In this document: in pieces, positions 35,106-44,018 of the stretch
Position numbering within the stretch: position 1 is the stretch's first letter
Layout of the letters: every line of letters begins with the position of its first letter
Assembly (NCBI GenBank): GCA_004001285.1
Contig: AP018697.1
Span: 744,001-808,000, forward strand
Length of the DNA: 64,000 bases
Direction: 5' to 3'
From: Arthrobacter sp. MN05-02
GTDB lineage: Bacteria; Actinomycetota; Actinomycetes; Actinomycetales; Micrococcaceae
The notes under the pieces: generated by a model
What the model was told of the DNA's origin: nothing
What the model saw: the letters and a program-made list of their open reading frames with translations, nothing else
Databases searched by the model: none
Made by a program: the position numbers and the translations under genes

Positions 35106-35608
35106 AGTCATCCGGTCATCCATCGAGTAGCCGACGATCCTCTTCGAATGCACGTCTTTGATCGCGCACAGGTAAAGCTTGCAGGTGTCGGTTTGATGTC
35201 CGTGATGTCCGTGATGTCCGTGAGCCACAGCTGGTTCGGGCGGTCGGCGTGGAACTGGCGCAGGACAAGGTCATCGTGCACGGGAGGGCCGGCTTTCCGG
35301 GTGAGCCCGCGTTTCTTGGCGTGCAGGGACCACAGCCGTTGCTGGGAGCAGATCCTCCAGATCCGCCGCTCGGACGCTCTCATGCCCTGGTCGGCGATCT
35401 CATCCGAGACGAACCGGTACCCGAATGTCGGATCGTCGTGGTGGATGTCGTGGGCGAGGTTCGTCAGGTGCGCGTCGTCCCAGTCCCGTTGCGAGAACGG
35501 GGTCCGCCGCCACTTGTTGAACGCCTGGGTCGAGAAACCCAGCACCCGGCAGGCCACCGCGACAGGGATACCATCAGCGGCAAGATCACGGACCAGCGGG
35601 TACGTCAT
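35106..35608 (-). pseudogene. IS3-family transposase OrfB, truncated and frameshifted
   Basis: The ATG at 35608 overlaps the orfA stop. The protein starts with the HTH_21 part (VLGFSTQAFNKWRRTPFSQR, FGYRFVSDEIADQG) and reaches QFHADRPNQLWLTDITDITD, the start of the rve integrase core. A 9-bp repeat (GATGTCCGT, three times, 35195-35222) then breaks the frame; the expected KLYLCAIKDVHSKRIVGYSM continues in another frame to about 35110, where IS481 DNA begins. The last two catalytic acids are missing, so the element is dead. Confidence 0.75.
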
Positions 35609-35889
35609 TTTGGGGGCAGCTCACGGGCGAAGAACGCTGCAGCCCGACGCAAAATCTCGTTCTCCTGCTCAAGCAACCGGTTGCGTTTCCTGAGCTCGCG
35701 GAGCTCGGCTGCGTCGGCTTGCGTCACTCCCGGTCGCACCCCGTCCTCGACGTCGGCGCGCTTCAGCCAGTTGTTCCGGGTGCCCTCACTGATCCCGAAA
35801 TCCTTCGCGATCTGAGCCAGTGGGGCTTCGTGTTTCCGTGCGACGGACACGACGTCACGGCGGAACTTCTCCGGATACGGCTTTGCCAT
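35605..35889 (-). CDS. IS3-family transposase OrfA
   Basis: The 94-residue protein (ATG at 35889) carries the helix-turn-helix APLAQIAKDFGISEGTRNNW and a leucine-zipper coiled coil (AELRELRKRNRLLEQENEIL) as in IS3 OrfA. The end RRAAAFFARELPPK is characteristic. It overlaps OrfB by four bases, where such elements often use a -1 frameshift. The outer end of the element lies near 35925-35935. Confidence 0.85.
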   Translation of the reverse strand: MAKPYPEKFRRDVVSVARKHEAPLAQIAKDFGISEGTRNNWLKRADVEDGVRPGVTQADAAELRELRKRNRLLEQENEILRRAAAFFARELPPK

Positions 35890-35941
35890 GATGGCCATCC
35901 TTCCAGGAGGACACAATCCTCACAGGCTAGATGAAATCCGA

Positions 35942-36029
35942 ACCCTCAGCAGTCCTGGAAGCTGCATAGAGTCACGCTGGCAGGCGTTACGCGACGGCAT
36001 CAGCAGTAGCGCAATAGTTGCTGAGGGTA
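35942..36029. repeat. 88-bp element with 10-bp inverted ends before brxA
   Basis: ACCCTCAGCA (35942-35951) and TGCTGAGGGT (36019-36028) are exact inverted repeats. The right part, 36001-36029 (CAGCAGT, seven bases, TAGTTGCTG, one base, GGGTA), recurs with 24 of 29 identities at 50863-50891 beyond the BREX-GmrSD block. The structure resembles a small non-autonomous element or recombination site; it also occupies the place of the BREX promoter. Confidence 0.5.
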
Positions 36030-36051
36030 CAGTTTGTGTTCAAAGTTGTTT

Positions 36052-36843
36052 ATGAGTAGGAGATCGTCGTTGGGGCCGTTCGATGACCGCGATATCGTCA
36101 GCGGCCATGTGCCGGGTGGCACGAACACCAGCCATACGGTTGCCATCGGTCATTTGACCTCACTGCTCTCTGCTGTGCCCAAAGCCTCTGGTCTGGCGGA
36201 CTACGAGACGGCGGCCGTCGAACACAACGTTCTCGGGCGCGCTACTACGGAGGGGCGCCGGCGGACGTTCCGATACCTGCGCGAACTGTACCTTCTGGAT
36301 CCCAGTCGAGTGATGTTTCGCGCGATGCGTGATTTGTGGGATGAAGACGAGCAGTCACAGCCGCTCCTGGCCGGCTTATCAGCCATGGCACGGGACAGCG
36401 TCTTCCGAGCCTCTGCTGCGGGACTGCTCGCGCTGGGTGAGGGAACGGAAGCGACCGCTGGGATGCTCACAGGGTTCGTGCAAGCCGCATTCCCCAACGC
36501 ATACAACGAAGGGACAGCGGCCAAAATCGGTCGGAACACGGCGTCGTCATGGACACAAACCGGGCATCTGCGCGGCAGGGCAAAAAAAACCCGCCAAGCT
36601 GTCGAACCCCGTCCCGCTGCTCTGGCGTTCGCCCTCCTCCTTGGCCATTTGGAAGGAGCCAGAGGACAGTCACTCTACAACACGCAGTGGACAGCTTTTT
36701 TTGACGTTGGCGTGCGCGAAATCGAGGCCATGGCAGGAGTCGCCGGCCAGCGTGGGTATATTGAGCTACGCTCCGGGGGCGGGATTGTTGAAATCGGTTT
36801 CCGGCACCTTTTGAGACCCATGGAGGATCTAGCCAATGAGTGA
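36052..36843 (+). CDS. brxA: BREX protein BrxA (DUF1819-like)
   Basis: The 263-residue protein is first of the BREX operon and shows the BrxA pattern ETAAVEHNVLGRATTEGRRR with TFRYLRELYLLDP, then FRALRRLW-like VMFRAMRDLWD. In characterised systems BrxA is a small DNA-binding helical protein needed for defence. ATG at 36052; an upstream GTG at 36034 is possible. It contains an A8 run (36582-36589) and a T7 run (36696-36702), unusual here and prone to slippage. It overlaps brxB by eight bases. About 60 residues are longer at the N-terminus than in typical BrxA. Confidence 0.75.
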   Translation: MSRRSSLGPFDDRDIVSGHVPGGTNTSHTVAIGHLTSLLSAVPKASGLADYETAAVEHNVLGRATTEGRRRTFRYLRELYLLDPSRVMFRAMRDLWDEDEQSQPLLAGLSAMARDSVFRASAAGLLALGEGTEATAGMLTGFVQAAFPNAYNEGTAAKIGRNTASSWTQTGHLRGRAKKTRQAVEPRPAALAFALLLGHLEGARGQSLYNTQWTAFFDVGVREIEAMAGVAGQRGYIELRSGGGIVEIGFRHLLRPMEDLANE

Positions 36844-37393
36844 CATCGACGCCCTTGTTGGTGCATATGAAAGATTTGTGACTCTGCCCTGGTCGCGGAA
36901 CCTGGCGCCGGCGCAGCGAGTCTGGATGGTCGTTTATCCCCCAAATGACGAGCGCCGCTTGCGGGCACGGATCGCTGCGTTTGCCGTTGCTACCGCAAAG
37001 GCCCATAAGGCTTGGTCCGTAGCAGATGTGACCAACAGTTTTGGAGACTGGATAGGGCGGAACCCCTATCGGGAGACCTACTTCAAAGGCCCTGACAGAC
37101 TTTCGGCGGCAGCGCTCCGGGACTTCGAAAGAGACCTCGTTGCCCAGGCGCGCACATCATTGGGCGGCACCGCCAACGACAGCGATACGGTGGTCGCCAT
37201 CCTTGGCGTGGGATCTTTGTTCCCTTTTACAAAAGTCAGCAAGTTCATCGAAGACCTCGCCCCAGAGGTGGCGGGGCGTCTGGTCGTCTTTTTCCCCGGT
37301 GAACGGGACGGCTCCAATTACCGGTTACTTGAAGCTCGAGATGGATGGAATTACCTCGCCACACCGATCACTGCAACAGAGGACATGTCGTGA
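36836..37393 (+). CDS. brxB: BREX protein BrxB (DUF1788)
   Basis: The 185-residue protein has the DUF1788 signature AILGVGSLFPFTKVSKFIED near 118-137, followed by RLVVFFPGERDGSNYRLLEA. BrxB is a cytosolic BREX component of unknown biochemistry, thought to join the BrxC-PglX-PglZ assembly. Its ATG lies within the brxA end and its TGA shares one base with the brxC ATG, so brxA-brxB-brxC should be co-translated. Confidence 0.85.
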   Translation: MSDIDALVGAYERFVTLPWSRNLAPAQRVWMVVYPPNDERRLRARIAAFAVATAKAHKAWSVADVTNSFGDWIGRNPYRETYFKGPDRLSAAALRDFERDLVAQARTSLGGTANDSDTVVAILGVGSLFPFTKVSKFIEDLAPEVAGRLVVFFPGERDGSNYRLLEARDGWNYLATPITATEDMS

Positions 37394-40300
37394 TGCTGAA
37401 CAAAGAAATTTTCGTCGAGGATCCCACCAAGAAGAGCATCCCTAACCTTGGGGTGGCAAAGGTTGGGGAACCTACGGACGACGCCGGCTGGGCCGTCCTG
37501 GAGTACGAGCTGAAGAGCTTCGTCTGCGAGGGTGCGTATGCGCAGGGCCTGGACCGCATCCTGTCGTCATACGTCGCGCAGGGAGGATCTTCACAACCGG
37601 CAGCCTGGGTCAGCGGGTTCTACGGGAGTGGCAAGTCACATCTCGTAAGGGTTCTGGAGTACCTATGGCGAGACCTGGAGCTTGCAGACGGTTCGACAGC
37701 GCGGGGGCTGGTCCGCACGCCCCAACCAGTAACTGACGTTTTGCGCGAGCTCAGTATTCTCGCAAGCCGCAACGGAGGCCTCTGGTCAGCGGCAGGCACT
37801 CTCGGTGCAGGAGCCGGTTCTGTGCGTCTCGCCTTTCTGTCGATCATTTTGGGAGCGGCGGGTCTTCCGACGGACCTCGCCCCGGCACGCTGTGTGATGT
37901 GGCTGCAGGATGAAGGGCTGTTTGAAACAGTCCAGGCGGACATTGCCAGCCGGGGACTCGACTGGGAAATGGTTCTCGAAAATATGTACGTCTCGGAGCT
38001 GGGCGAAGCTATCCTGGCTGCAAAGCCGGGGTGGGCAGCGAGCCCGGATATGGCCCGGGAACAGATCCACAATCAGTTCCCGCAGCCGGATGACATATCC
38101 CTGTCGGACACGATTAAGACCGTAGAACATGTTCTTCGGCAAATGTCGGACACGGTGGGTAAGCTGCCATGTGCCCTCGTCGTTCTGGACGAGATGCAGC
38201 AGTTCATAAACGAGGACCCGGACCGGGCCCAGCAGGTCCAGTTGCTCGTAGAGGCGTGCTCGAGCGGTTTCGACGGTCTCCTCATGATTGTTGCCACGGG
38301 GCAGGCCGCGCTTCAGACTACAGCGGTCCTTCAAAAGCTAATTGATCGTTTCGCCGTTCAGGTACAGCTCTCCGACACCGACGTCGACGCCGTTATCCGT
38401 GAGGTTGTTTTGCGCAAACGGTCGGAAGCGGTGCCGGCATTGGAGCAAGTTCTCGAGAAGCAGGCAGGTGAGATTGACAGGCAGCTGGGCGGTGCTGTCA
38501 TTGCGCCATCGGCTTCCGATGAAAAGTACCTTGTTCCTGACTACCCCTTGCTGCCGTCCCGTCGTCGCTTCTGGGAGCACGTCCTCCGCTCGGTTGACAA
38601 GGCGGGCAAGGCGGGCCAGCTCCGGTCCCAGTTGCGTGTTGTGCACGAAGCGAACAGAGTCGTGGCGGACTCTCCGGTCGGCACCGTTGTGGCAGCAGAC
38701 TTCATTTACGATGAGAAGTCTGCTGACATGCTTCAGACCGGTGTACTGCTTCGGGAGATCGAACAGCTCATTAAGGGGGAGCGTTCGCAGGGACCCGAGG
38801 GAGAGCTTCGGAGCCGTGTGCTGGCGCTTGTATTCCTGATCTCACAGCTCTCCCGGGAAGGCTTTGCAGACACAGGTGTGCGGGCCACTGAGCAGCACAT
38901 CGCCGATCTCCTAGTGGATGATTTGTCCGGTGCCGGACCGCGTTTGCGCGCCGAAGTTCCGAAGGTACTCGAGCAGCTTCACGCTGAATCCAAGCTCCTC
39001 AAAGTTGACGAGGAGTACTTCCTGCAGACACAGGCAGGGCAGGAATGGGCTAAGGACTTCCGTAACCGCAGGGCTTCTTTCTTAAGTGACTCGACCCGTA
39101 TCTCACACGCACGGGACAGTACCTTCCGAGACGCAATGACACGAGTTGTCCCCCGGTCACGGCAACACGGCGTTAGCAAGACCCCGCGAACCGTTGAAAT
39201 GAGCTTCAGCGACGTAGCGCCCAAGGTTGACGTCAGCATTCCGGTCTGGGTCCGGACAGGCTGGGATCTGGCAGAAAAACAGTTCAGTGACCTGGCCAGC
39301 TCGGGAAGCACGGACTCGCCCCTCATTTTTGTTTACCTGCCCAAGGTCGACGCCGACGCCCTAGCCGGCGCCTTGGCGGATTTGGAAGCAGCCGAGGAAA
39401 CGTTGGCAACCAGGTCGCGTCCGAACACGGACGAGGGTGTCTCCGCCCGCAAAGCTATGGAATCCACTCGAGAGATGGCTCGCCAGAAGGTGGCCGGCCA
39501 CGTTTCCGATGTCCTTCGGCAGTCGATTGTGGTGCAATCCGGAGGTAACCGAATTGCCGAACCGGACCTCAGCAGAGCTCTGGCAACCGCTGCAGACAGA
39601 TCCATTGACCGTCTTTACCTCAAGTTCCGAGAAGGAGACCACACGGGCTGGGCAACTGTATGGACACGTGCGGTAGAAGGCAACGAGAACTGTTTAGAGG
39701 CTGTTAGCCACAAGGGGCCAACGGCGTCGCATCCAGTGTGCAAAGCGATACTGGCAGCGGTGGGGCCTGCGGGGACTTCCGGAAACGACCTTCGGAAGAA
39801 ATTTGAATCTCCCGAGTATGGCTGGCCGCGCGATGCAGTACATGCGGGCCTCGCGGCGCTCGTACTGGCTACAGAGCTGAACGCTGAGGAAAACGGTCAG
39901 CCGGTCTCGGCGCGTCAGCTGAAGCCGAACGCAGTAGGCAAACTGACTTTCCGCCGCGAAACAAAAGCCGTCCCGCTCAGTACGAGGCTCGCCGTGCAGC
40001 AGGTGCTGATCGAGTCCGAAATTTCCTTGGAAAAGAACGAAGAGGCGGCCGCGTGTACGCTGCTCCTACAACGGCTGACCGACCTTGCGGCTGCGGCAGG
40101 CGGGCCCGCGCCGCTGCCGGCGCCGCCGTCGACGGCGTTTTTGGATCCGTTGAAAGGCCTCAAGGGAAATGAACTGGTTTCCGCGGTGCACGAGCATCGT
40201 GAAGCGATCCGAACTGCAGTGGCAGAATGGCGGGCCGCGGCAACGCTCAAGCAGGACAGGTTGGTTAACTTTTCCAAAGCCCAGCGTCTGGTAGCCCATT

Positions 40301-40827
40301 TGCCCAATAGCGACGATCAGATAGTGCAAGAGCTGCGTTCAGTTCAGGACAACCGCCAGCTGCTTCAGTCACCTGATCCCGTCGGGCCCATTATTCTCAC
40401 GGCAGCCGATACGCTGCGCACTGCGCTGAACGCCCAATTGACCCGTTACAACCAGGCCGTAGCCACAGCATTAACGCACCTTGCGGACGACGAAAGCTGG
40501 GCTGTCCTCAACAATGCCCAACAGGAACAACTCCTGTCGAAGCATGAACTGGCACCGGTGGAAACGCCAGCTCTCGGCACTGCAGATCAGGTATTGGCCG
40601 CTGTGGAAAGCCGCCCGCTGAGTTCGTGGAATGACCGCATAGATGCAGTTGACGCGCAGCTGGGCCGGTTGCGCGAGGCTGCCGCCAGGCTTTTTGAACC
40701 CACCGCGTTCAAGATCACTCCGCCCAGCGCAATGCTCAGGTCTGAACTTGAGGTCGAGGCGTACATTGAACACCTTCGCAAACAGATGCTGACTGAGCTC
40801 CAGCAGCACAAGTCGCTCATCGTCTAG
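37393..40827 (+). CDS. brxC: BREX ATPase BrxC (PglY-like, DUF499/AAA)
   Basis: The 1144-residue protein begins LNKEIFVEDPTKKSIPNLGV, as BrxC proteins do. It has Walker A GFYGSGKSHL (75-84) and Walker B ALVVLDEMQQFI (about 260-271). The long C-terminal part is mostly helical with several coiled-coil-like stretches. BrxC is the largest ATPase of type 1 BREX and is required for both methylation and phage exclusion. ATG at 37393 overlaps the brxB stop; pglX follows after 11 bp. Its length is near the family norm (about 1200). Confidence 0.9.
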   Translation: MLNKEIFVEDPTKKSIPNLGVAKVGEPTDDAGWAVLEYELKSFVCEGAYAQGLDRILSSYVAQGGSSQPAAWVSGFYGSGKSHLVRVLEYLWRDLELADGSTARGLVRTPQPVTDVLRELSILASRNGGLWSAAGTLGAGAGSVRLAFLSIILGAAGLPTDLAPARCVMWLQDEGLFETVQADIASRGLDWEMVLENMYVSELGEAILAAKPGWAASPDMAREQIHNQFPQPDDISLSDTIKTVEHVLRQMSDTVGKLPCALVVLDEMQQFINEDPDRAQQVQLLVEACSSGFDGLLMIVATGQAALQTTAVLQKLIDRFAVQVQLSDTDVDAVIREVVLRKRSEAVPALEQVLEKQAGEIDRQLGGAVIAPSASDEKYLVPDYPLLPSRRRFWEHVLRSVDKAGKAGQLRSQLRVVHEANRVVADSPVGTVVAADFIYDEKSADMLQTGVLLREIEQLIKGERSQGPEGELRSRVLALVFLISQLSREGFADTGVRATEQHIADLLVDDLSGAGPRLRAEVPKVLEQLHAESKLLKVDEEYFLQTQAGQEWAKDFRNRRASFLSDSTRISHARDSTFRDAMTRVVPRSRQHGVSKTPRTVEMSFSDVAPKVDVSIPVWVRTGWDLAEKQFSDLASSGSTDSPLIFVYLPKVDADALAGALADLEAAEETLATRSRPNTDEGVSARKAMESTREMARQKVAGHVSDVLRQSIVVQSGGNRIAEPDLSRALATAADRSIDRLYLKFREGDHTGWATVWTRAVEGNENCLEAVSHKGPTASHPVCKAILAAVGPAGTSGNDLRKKFESPEYGWPRDAVHAGLAALVLATELNAEENGQPVSARQLKPNAVGKLTFRRETKAVPLSTRLAVQQVLIESEISLEKNEEAAACTLLLQRLTDLAAAAGGPAPLPAPPSTAFLDPLKGLKGNELVSAVHEHREAIRTAVAEWRAAATLKQDRLVNFSKAQRLVAHLPNSDDQIVQELRSVQDNRQLLQSPDPVGPIILTAADTLRTALNAQLTRYNQAVATALTHLADDESWAVLNNAQQEQLLSKHELAPVETPALGTADQVLAAVESRPLSSWNDRIDAVDAQLGRLREAAARLFEPTAFKITPPSAMLRSELEVEAYIEHLRKQMLTELQQHKSLIV

Positions 40828-40838
40828 GGAGTAAGTAC

Positions 40839-43800
40839 ATGTCGGTGTTGTCGGGTGTTTTGCGGAAGTTGCTTGAGCGTGCGGTGGTTGATGGGCGTGT
40901 GGTGGCTGAGGGTGGTGCTGCTGCTGCGTTGATGCGTTTGGGTGTGGGGTTGCGTGATGCGCCGGGGCATTTGAGTGTGGAGGAGCGGGCGCTCCGGAAT
41001 GGTTTGCGGGCGCGGGCTCGTCAGCTGGGGGACCGTCTGGAGCTTTCCGGTGATCCTGGGGATGTGTGGGTGGCGTCGCCGTTGCTGGTGGGTGAGGTTG
41101 CGTATGAGCAGTGGCACCGGTTCCTGTTTGCGCGGTTTCTGGAGGTTAACGCCCTGTTGCGGCATCCAGAGTACGGTGTTCCGGTTTCTTTGGAGGATTG
41201 CCAGGAGCTGGCCGAGGGGCTGGGTGAGCCTGATGGCTGGTCGGTGGCGGCGCGTTTCGCGGCGGAGATTCTGCCGGGGATTTTCAAGCCCTCCGATCCT
41301 GCGGTGAAGGTCGGGCTGGCGCGGGAGGATCTGCTGGCGCTGGAGCGTGCGGTGACGGACCTGCCGGCGGAGGTGTTTACGGCGGAGGATTCGCTGGGGT
41401 GGGTGTACCAGTTCTGGCAGTCCAAAGCCAAGGAGGCGGTGAACACTTCGGGCCGCAAAATCGGCGGTGCGGATCTGTCGCCGGTGACGCAGCTGTTCAC
41501 CGAGGATTACATGGTGCGGTTCCTGTTGGAGAACTCGCTGGGTGCGTGGTGGGCGGGCCGGCATCCGGAGTCGCCTCTTCTGTCCGGGTTTGAGTTCCTG
41601 AGGTTCGCGGAGGACGGTACTCCGGCGGCGGGGACGTTTGAGGGTTGGCCGGAGAAGGTTGCGGAGGTGACTGTGATGGATCCGTGCTGCGGGTCCGGGC
41701 ATTTTTTGGTCGGCGCGTTCGGGATGTTGTGGCGGATGCGGGCCGAGGAAGAGGGTCTGTCTGCGGCGGCGGCGCAGGATGCGGTGCTGGTCGAGAATTT
41801 GTTCGGTCTGGAGCTGGATCCGCGCTGCACGCAGATTGCGATGTTTGCCCTGGCGTTGGAGGCCTGGAAGCAGGGCGGTTTCCGGAAGCTGCCGGTGCCG
41901 CAGGTGGCGTGTTCTGGGGTCCCGGCAAAGGCGCCGCTGGCGGACTGGACAAAACTCGCCGAGGGCGATTACCAGCTGGAGGCTGCCCTGACCCGGCTGC
42001 ACACGTTGTTCGCGGACGCGGACACCCTGGGCTCACTTATCGATCCGGTCCGGGCCTCAGAGCAGGCCGGGCTCGAATCAGTGGAATGGGCCGATATCGC
42101 GCCGCTGCTGGACAGAGCCCTTACATCGGAGGCTGCCACAAGCGGCGACCCGGCGACCGAGGTGTTCGGTGAGGCCGCCGCGGGAATCGCCCGCGCTGCA
42201 GACTACCTGAGCCGGAAATACACCCTCATCGCCACCAACCCGCCCTACCTCGGACGAGGAAAACAAGCGCCGCTCCTCGTTGGCTTCCTGGAGCATAATC
42301 ATCCTGACGGCCGCGCTGACATGGCGGTTGCCTTCCTCGAGCGGTTTAGACAACTAGGACTGTGGAGCGTCACCGTGACGCCACAACATTGGACCTACCT
42401 AGGCGGCTATTCTCAGTTTCGGCAATCCCTATTTGCACAACGGGGAATTCGACACATATCGACGCTTGGTGCGAAAGCTTTTGAGGCAATTGGTGGCGAA
42501 ATAGTCACTGTGCTCCTAGCGATATTAGCTGACGAGGGTTCCGATACCTTTACACTCGCAGATCACTCTGATCAGAGTGAACCAAGGTCCAAACGGTCCA
42601 GTTTGCAGAATCGTCCGTTTTTGCGGGCGACAGTGCTCGAAATGGCACAGAATCCGGATGCCAGGATCCTGATTCCTAGCGGAGAGAAAATGCCGCTTCT
42701 AGCTTCTCGAGCCAGGAGCCACCAGGGTTTAATTACGGGCGACAATGCTCTGTATCTGCGATACCACTGGGAGGTCGACGGTCAAGGATGGCGTCCTGCT
42801 ATTATTCCCCCGAGCAAGTCTAGTCTTTTCTCCGGCCGGGAAATGGTCTTGTCCTGGAACGATCAGCTGTCGGCGCCGCTGAGGGGGACATTCGCTCGCC
42901 TCCAGGGAACGGCCGCGTGGGGACGTCCAGGGATCGCTGTGGCACGGATGGGTGAGCTAAGGGTGACTTTGACACGTGGTGAGCCTGTAATCGATAAAGC
43001 CGCCGCAGTGACCTTCACAGAACCAACAGATTTAGCCGCGGTGTGGTGCTTCGCTTCAAGTCACGAATTCGGCGCTGAAGTTCGACGTGTAGATGCTGCG
43101 CTTGCAGTCGCAAGCGGAAGTCTTGTTAAGGTCCCCTTTGATGTGGAGCGGTGGCGGGGTGTGGCGGCGGAGGAGTTTCCGGAGGGTTTGCCGGAGCCGT
43201 TTTCGGATGATGCGACGCAGTGGTTGTTCAAGGGGGCTCCTGCCGGTGCCCGGCAGCCGTTGCAGGTTGCGGTTGCCCGGCTGCTGGGGTTTTCGTGGCC
43301 TGATCAGGAACCCGACGCCGTTGATGCACTGGTGGATGGGGACGGGATTGTGTGTCTGCCGGCCGTGTCCGGTGAGCAGCCGGCTGCGGAGCGGGTACGC
43401 GCTGTGCTGGCGGCCTCCTACGGGGACCATTGGTCGAGCGCGCGTCTGGATGAGCTGCTTGTTGAAGCCGGCGGGAAGCCGGGAGATCTGGCCGGGTGGC
43501 TGGCCGATGTGTTCTTCAAGGACCACTGCAAGGTTTTCTCGAACCGTCCGTTTGTGTGGCATGTCTGGGACGGGCGCCGGGACGGATTCTCTGCTTTGGT
43601 GAATTACCACAAGCTGGACCGGGCGACACTGGAGAAGCTGACCTACCGGACCCTTGGCTGGTGGATCGACCGGCAGCGGGCCGATGCCGGCGCTGGCGCG
43701 GCGGGGGCGGAATCCCGGCTGGCTGCGGCTACGACCCTGCAGGAGAAGCTGAAGCTGATCCTCGCCGGCGAGCCCCCGTATGACATTTATGTGCGGTGGA

Positions 43801-44018
43801 AGTCGCTGGCGGAGCAGCCGGTTGGCTGGGACCCGGACCTGGACGACGGGGTGAGGCTGAACATCCGCCCGTTCGTGGAGGCCGGAGTGCTGCGCTCAAA
43901 GTTCACCATCCACTGGAAAAAGGACCGCGGCACCAATCCCGACGGCACCGAACGCCACAACGACCTCCATCTCACAACAAGCCTAAAGAACGATGCCCGA
44001 GGGGCCCACACTCCATGA
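40839..44018 (+). CDS. pglX: BREX adenine-specific DNA methyltransferase PglX
   Basis: The 1059-residue protein has the gamma-class N6-adenine methyltransferase motifs: motif I DPCCGSGHFLVGAF (281-294) for S-adenosylmethionine and motif IV NPPYLG (467-472). It marks host DNA at a non-palindromic site so that BREX spares it. The Shine-Dalgarno AGGGAG is 8 bases upstream. Codon use changes sharply: 40839 to about 42290 and about 43135 to 43990 are very GC-rich with G/T-ending codons, whereas the middle block, which holds the target-recognition region, uses AGA, CTA, ATA and many A/T-ending codons. This suggests exchange of the specificity part. It overlaps pglZ by four bases. Confidence 0.9.
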   Translation: MSVLSGVLRKLLERAVVDGRVVAEGGAAAALMRLGVGLRDAPGHLSVEERALRNGLRARARQLGDRLELSGDPGDVWVASPLLVGEVAYEQWHRFLFARFLEVNALLRHPEYGVPVSLEDCQELAEGLGEPDGWSVAARFAAEILPGIFKPSDPAVKVGLAREDLLALERAVTDLPAEVFTAEDSLGWVYQFWQSKAKEAVNTSGRKIGGADLSPVTQLFTEDYMVRFLLENSLGAWWAGRHPESPLLSGFEFLRFAEDGTPAAGTFEGWPEKVAEVTVMDPCCGSGHFLVGAFGMLWRMRAEEEGLSAAAAQDAVLVENLFGLELDPRCTQIAMFALALEAWKQGGFRKLPVPQVACSGVPAKAPLADWTKLAEGDYQLEAALTRLHTLFADADTLGSLIDPVRASEQAGLESVEWADIAPLLDRALTSEAATSGDPATEVFGEAAAGIARAADYLSRKYTLIATNPPYLGRGKQAPLLVGFLEHNHPDGRADMAVAFLERFRQLGLWSVTVTPQHWTYLGGYSQFRQSLFAQRGIRHISTLGAKAFEAIGGEIVTVLLAILADEGSDTFTLADHSDQSEPRSKRSSLQNRPFLRATVLEMAQNPDARILIPSGEKMPLLASRARSHQGLITGDNALYLRYHWEVDGQGWRPAIIPPSKSSLFSGREMVLSWNDQLSAPLRGTFARLQGTAAWGRPGIAVARMGELRVTLTRGEPVIDKAAAVTFTEPTDLAAVWCFASSHEFGAEVRRVDAALAVASGSLVKVPFDVERWRGVAAEEFPEGLPEPFSDDATQWLFKGAPAGARQPLQVAVARLLGFSWPDQEPDAVDALVDGDGIVCLPAVSGEQPAAERVRAVLAASYGDHWSSARLDELLVEAGGKPGDLAGWLADVFFKDHCKVFSNRPFVWHVWDGRRDGFSALVNYHKLDRATLEKLTYRTLGWWIDRQRADAGAGAAGAESRLAAATTLQEKLKLILAGEPPYDIYVRWKSLAEQPVGWDPDLDDGVRLNIRPFVEAGVLRSKFTIHWKKDRGTNPDGTERHNDLHLTTSLKNDARGAHTP

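Noticed and set aside
34736..35161. A complete 141-residue regulator gene
   Set aside because: The frame is the N-terminal part of an IS481 transposase running out of frame into IS3 DNA; the helix-turn-helix belongs to the transposase.
40824..42002. A 392-codon open frame antisense to pglX
   Set aside because: It is rich in Arg, Pro and His, has no domain, and mirrors the very GC-rich codons of pglX; its end coincides with the foreign block. It is a shadow frame.
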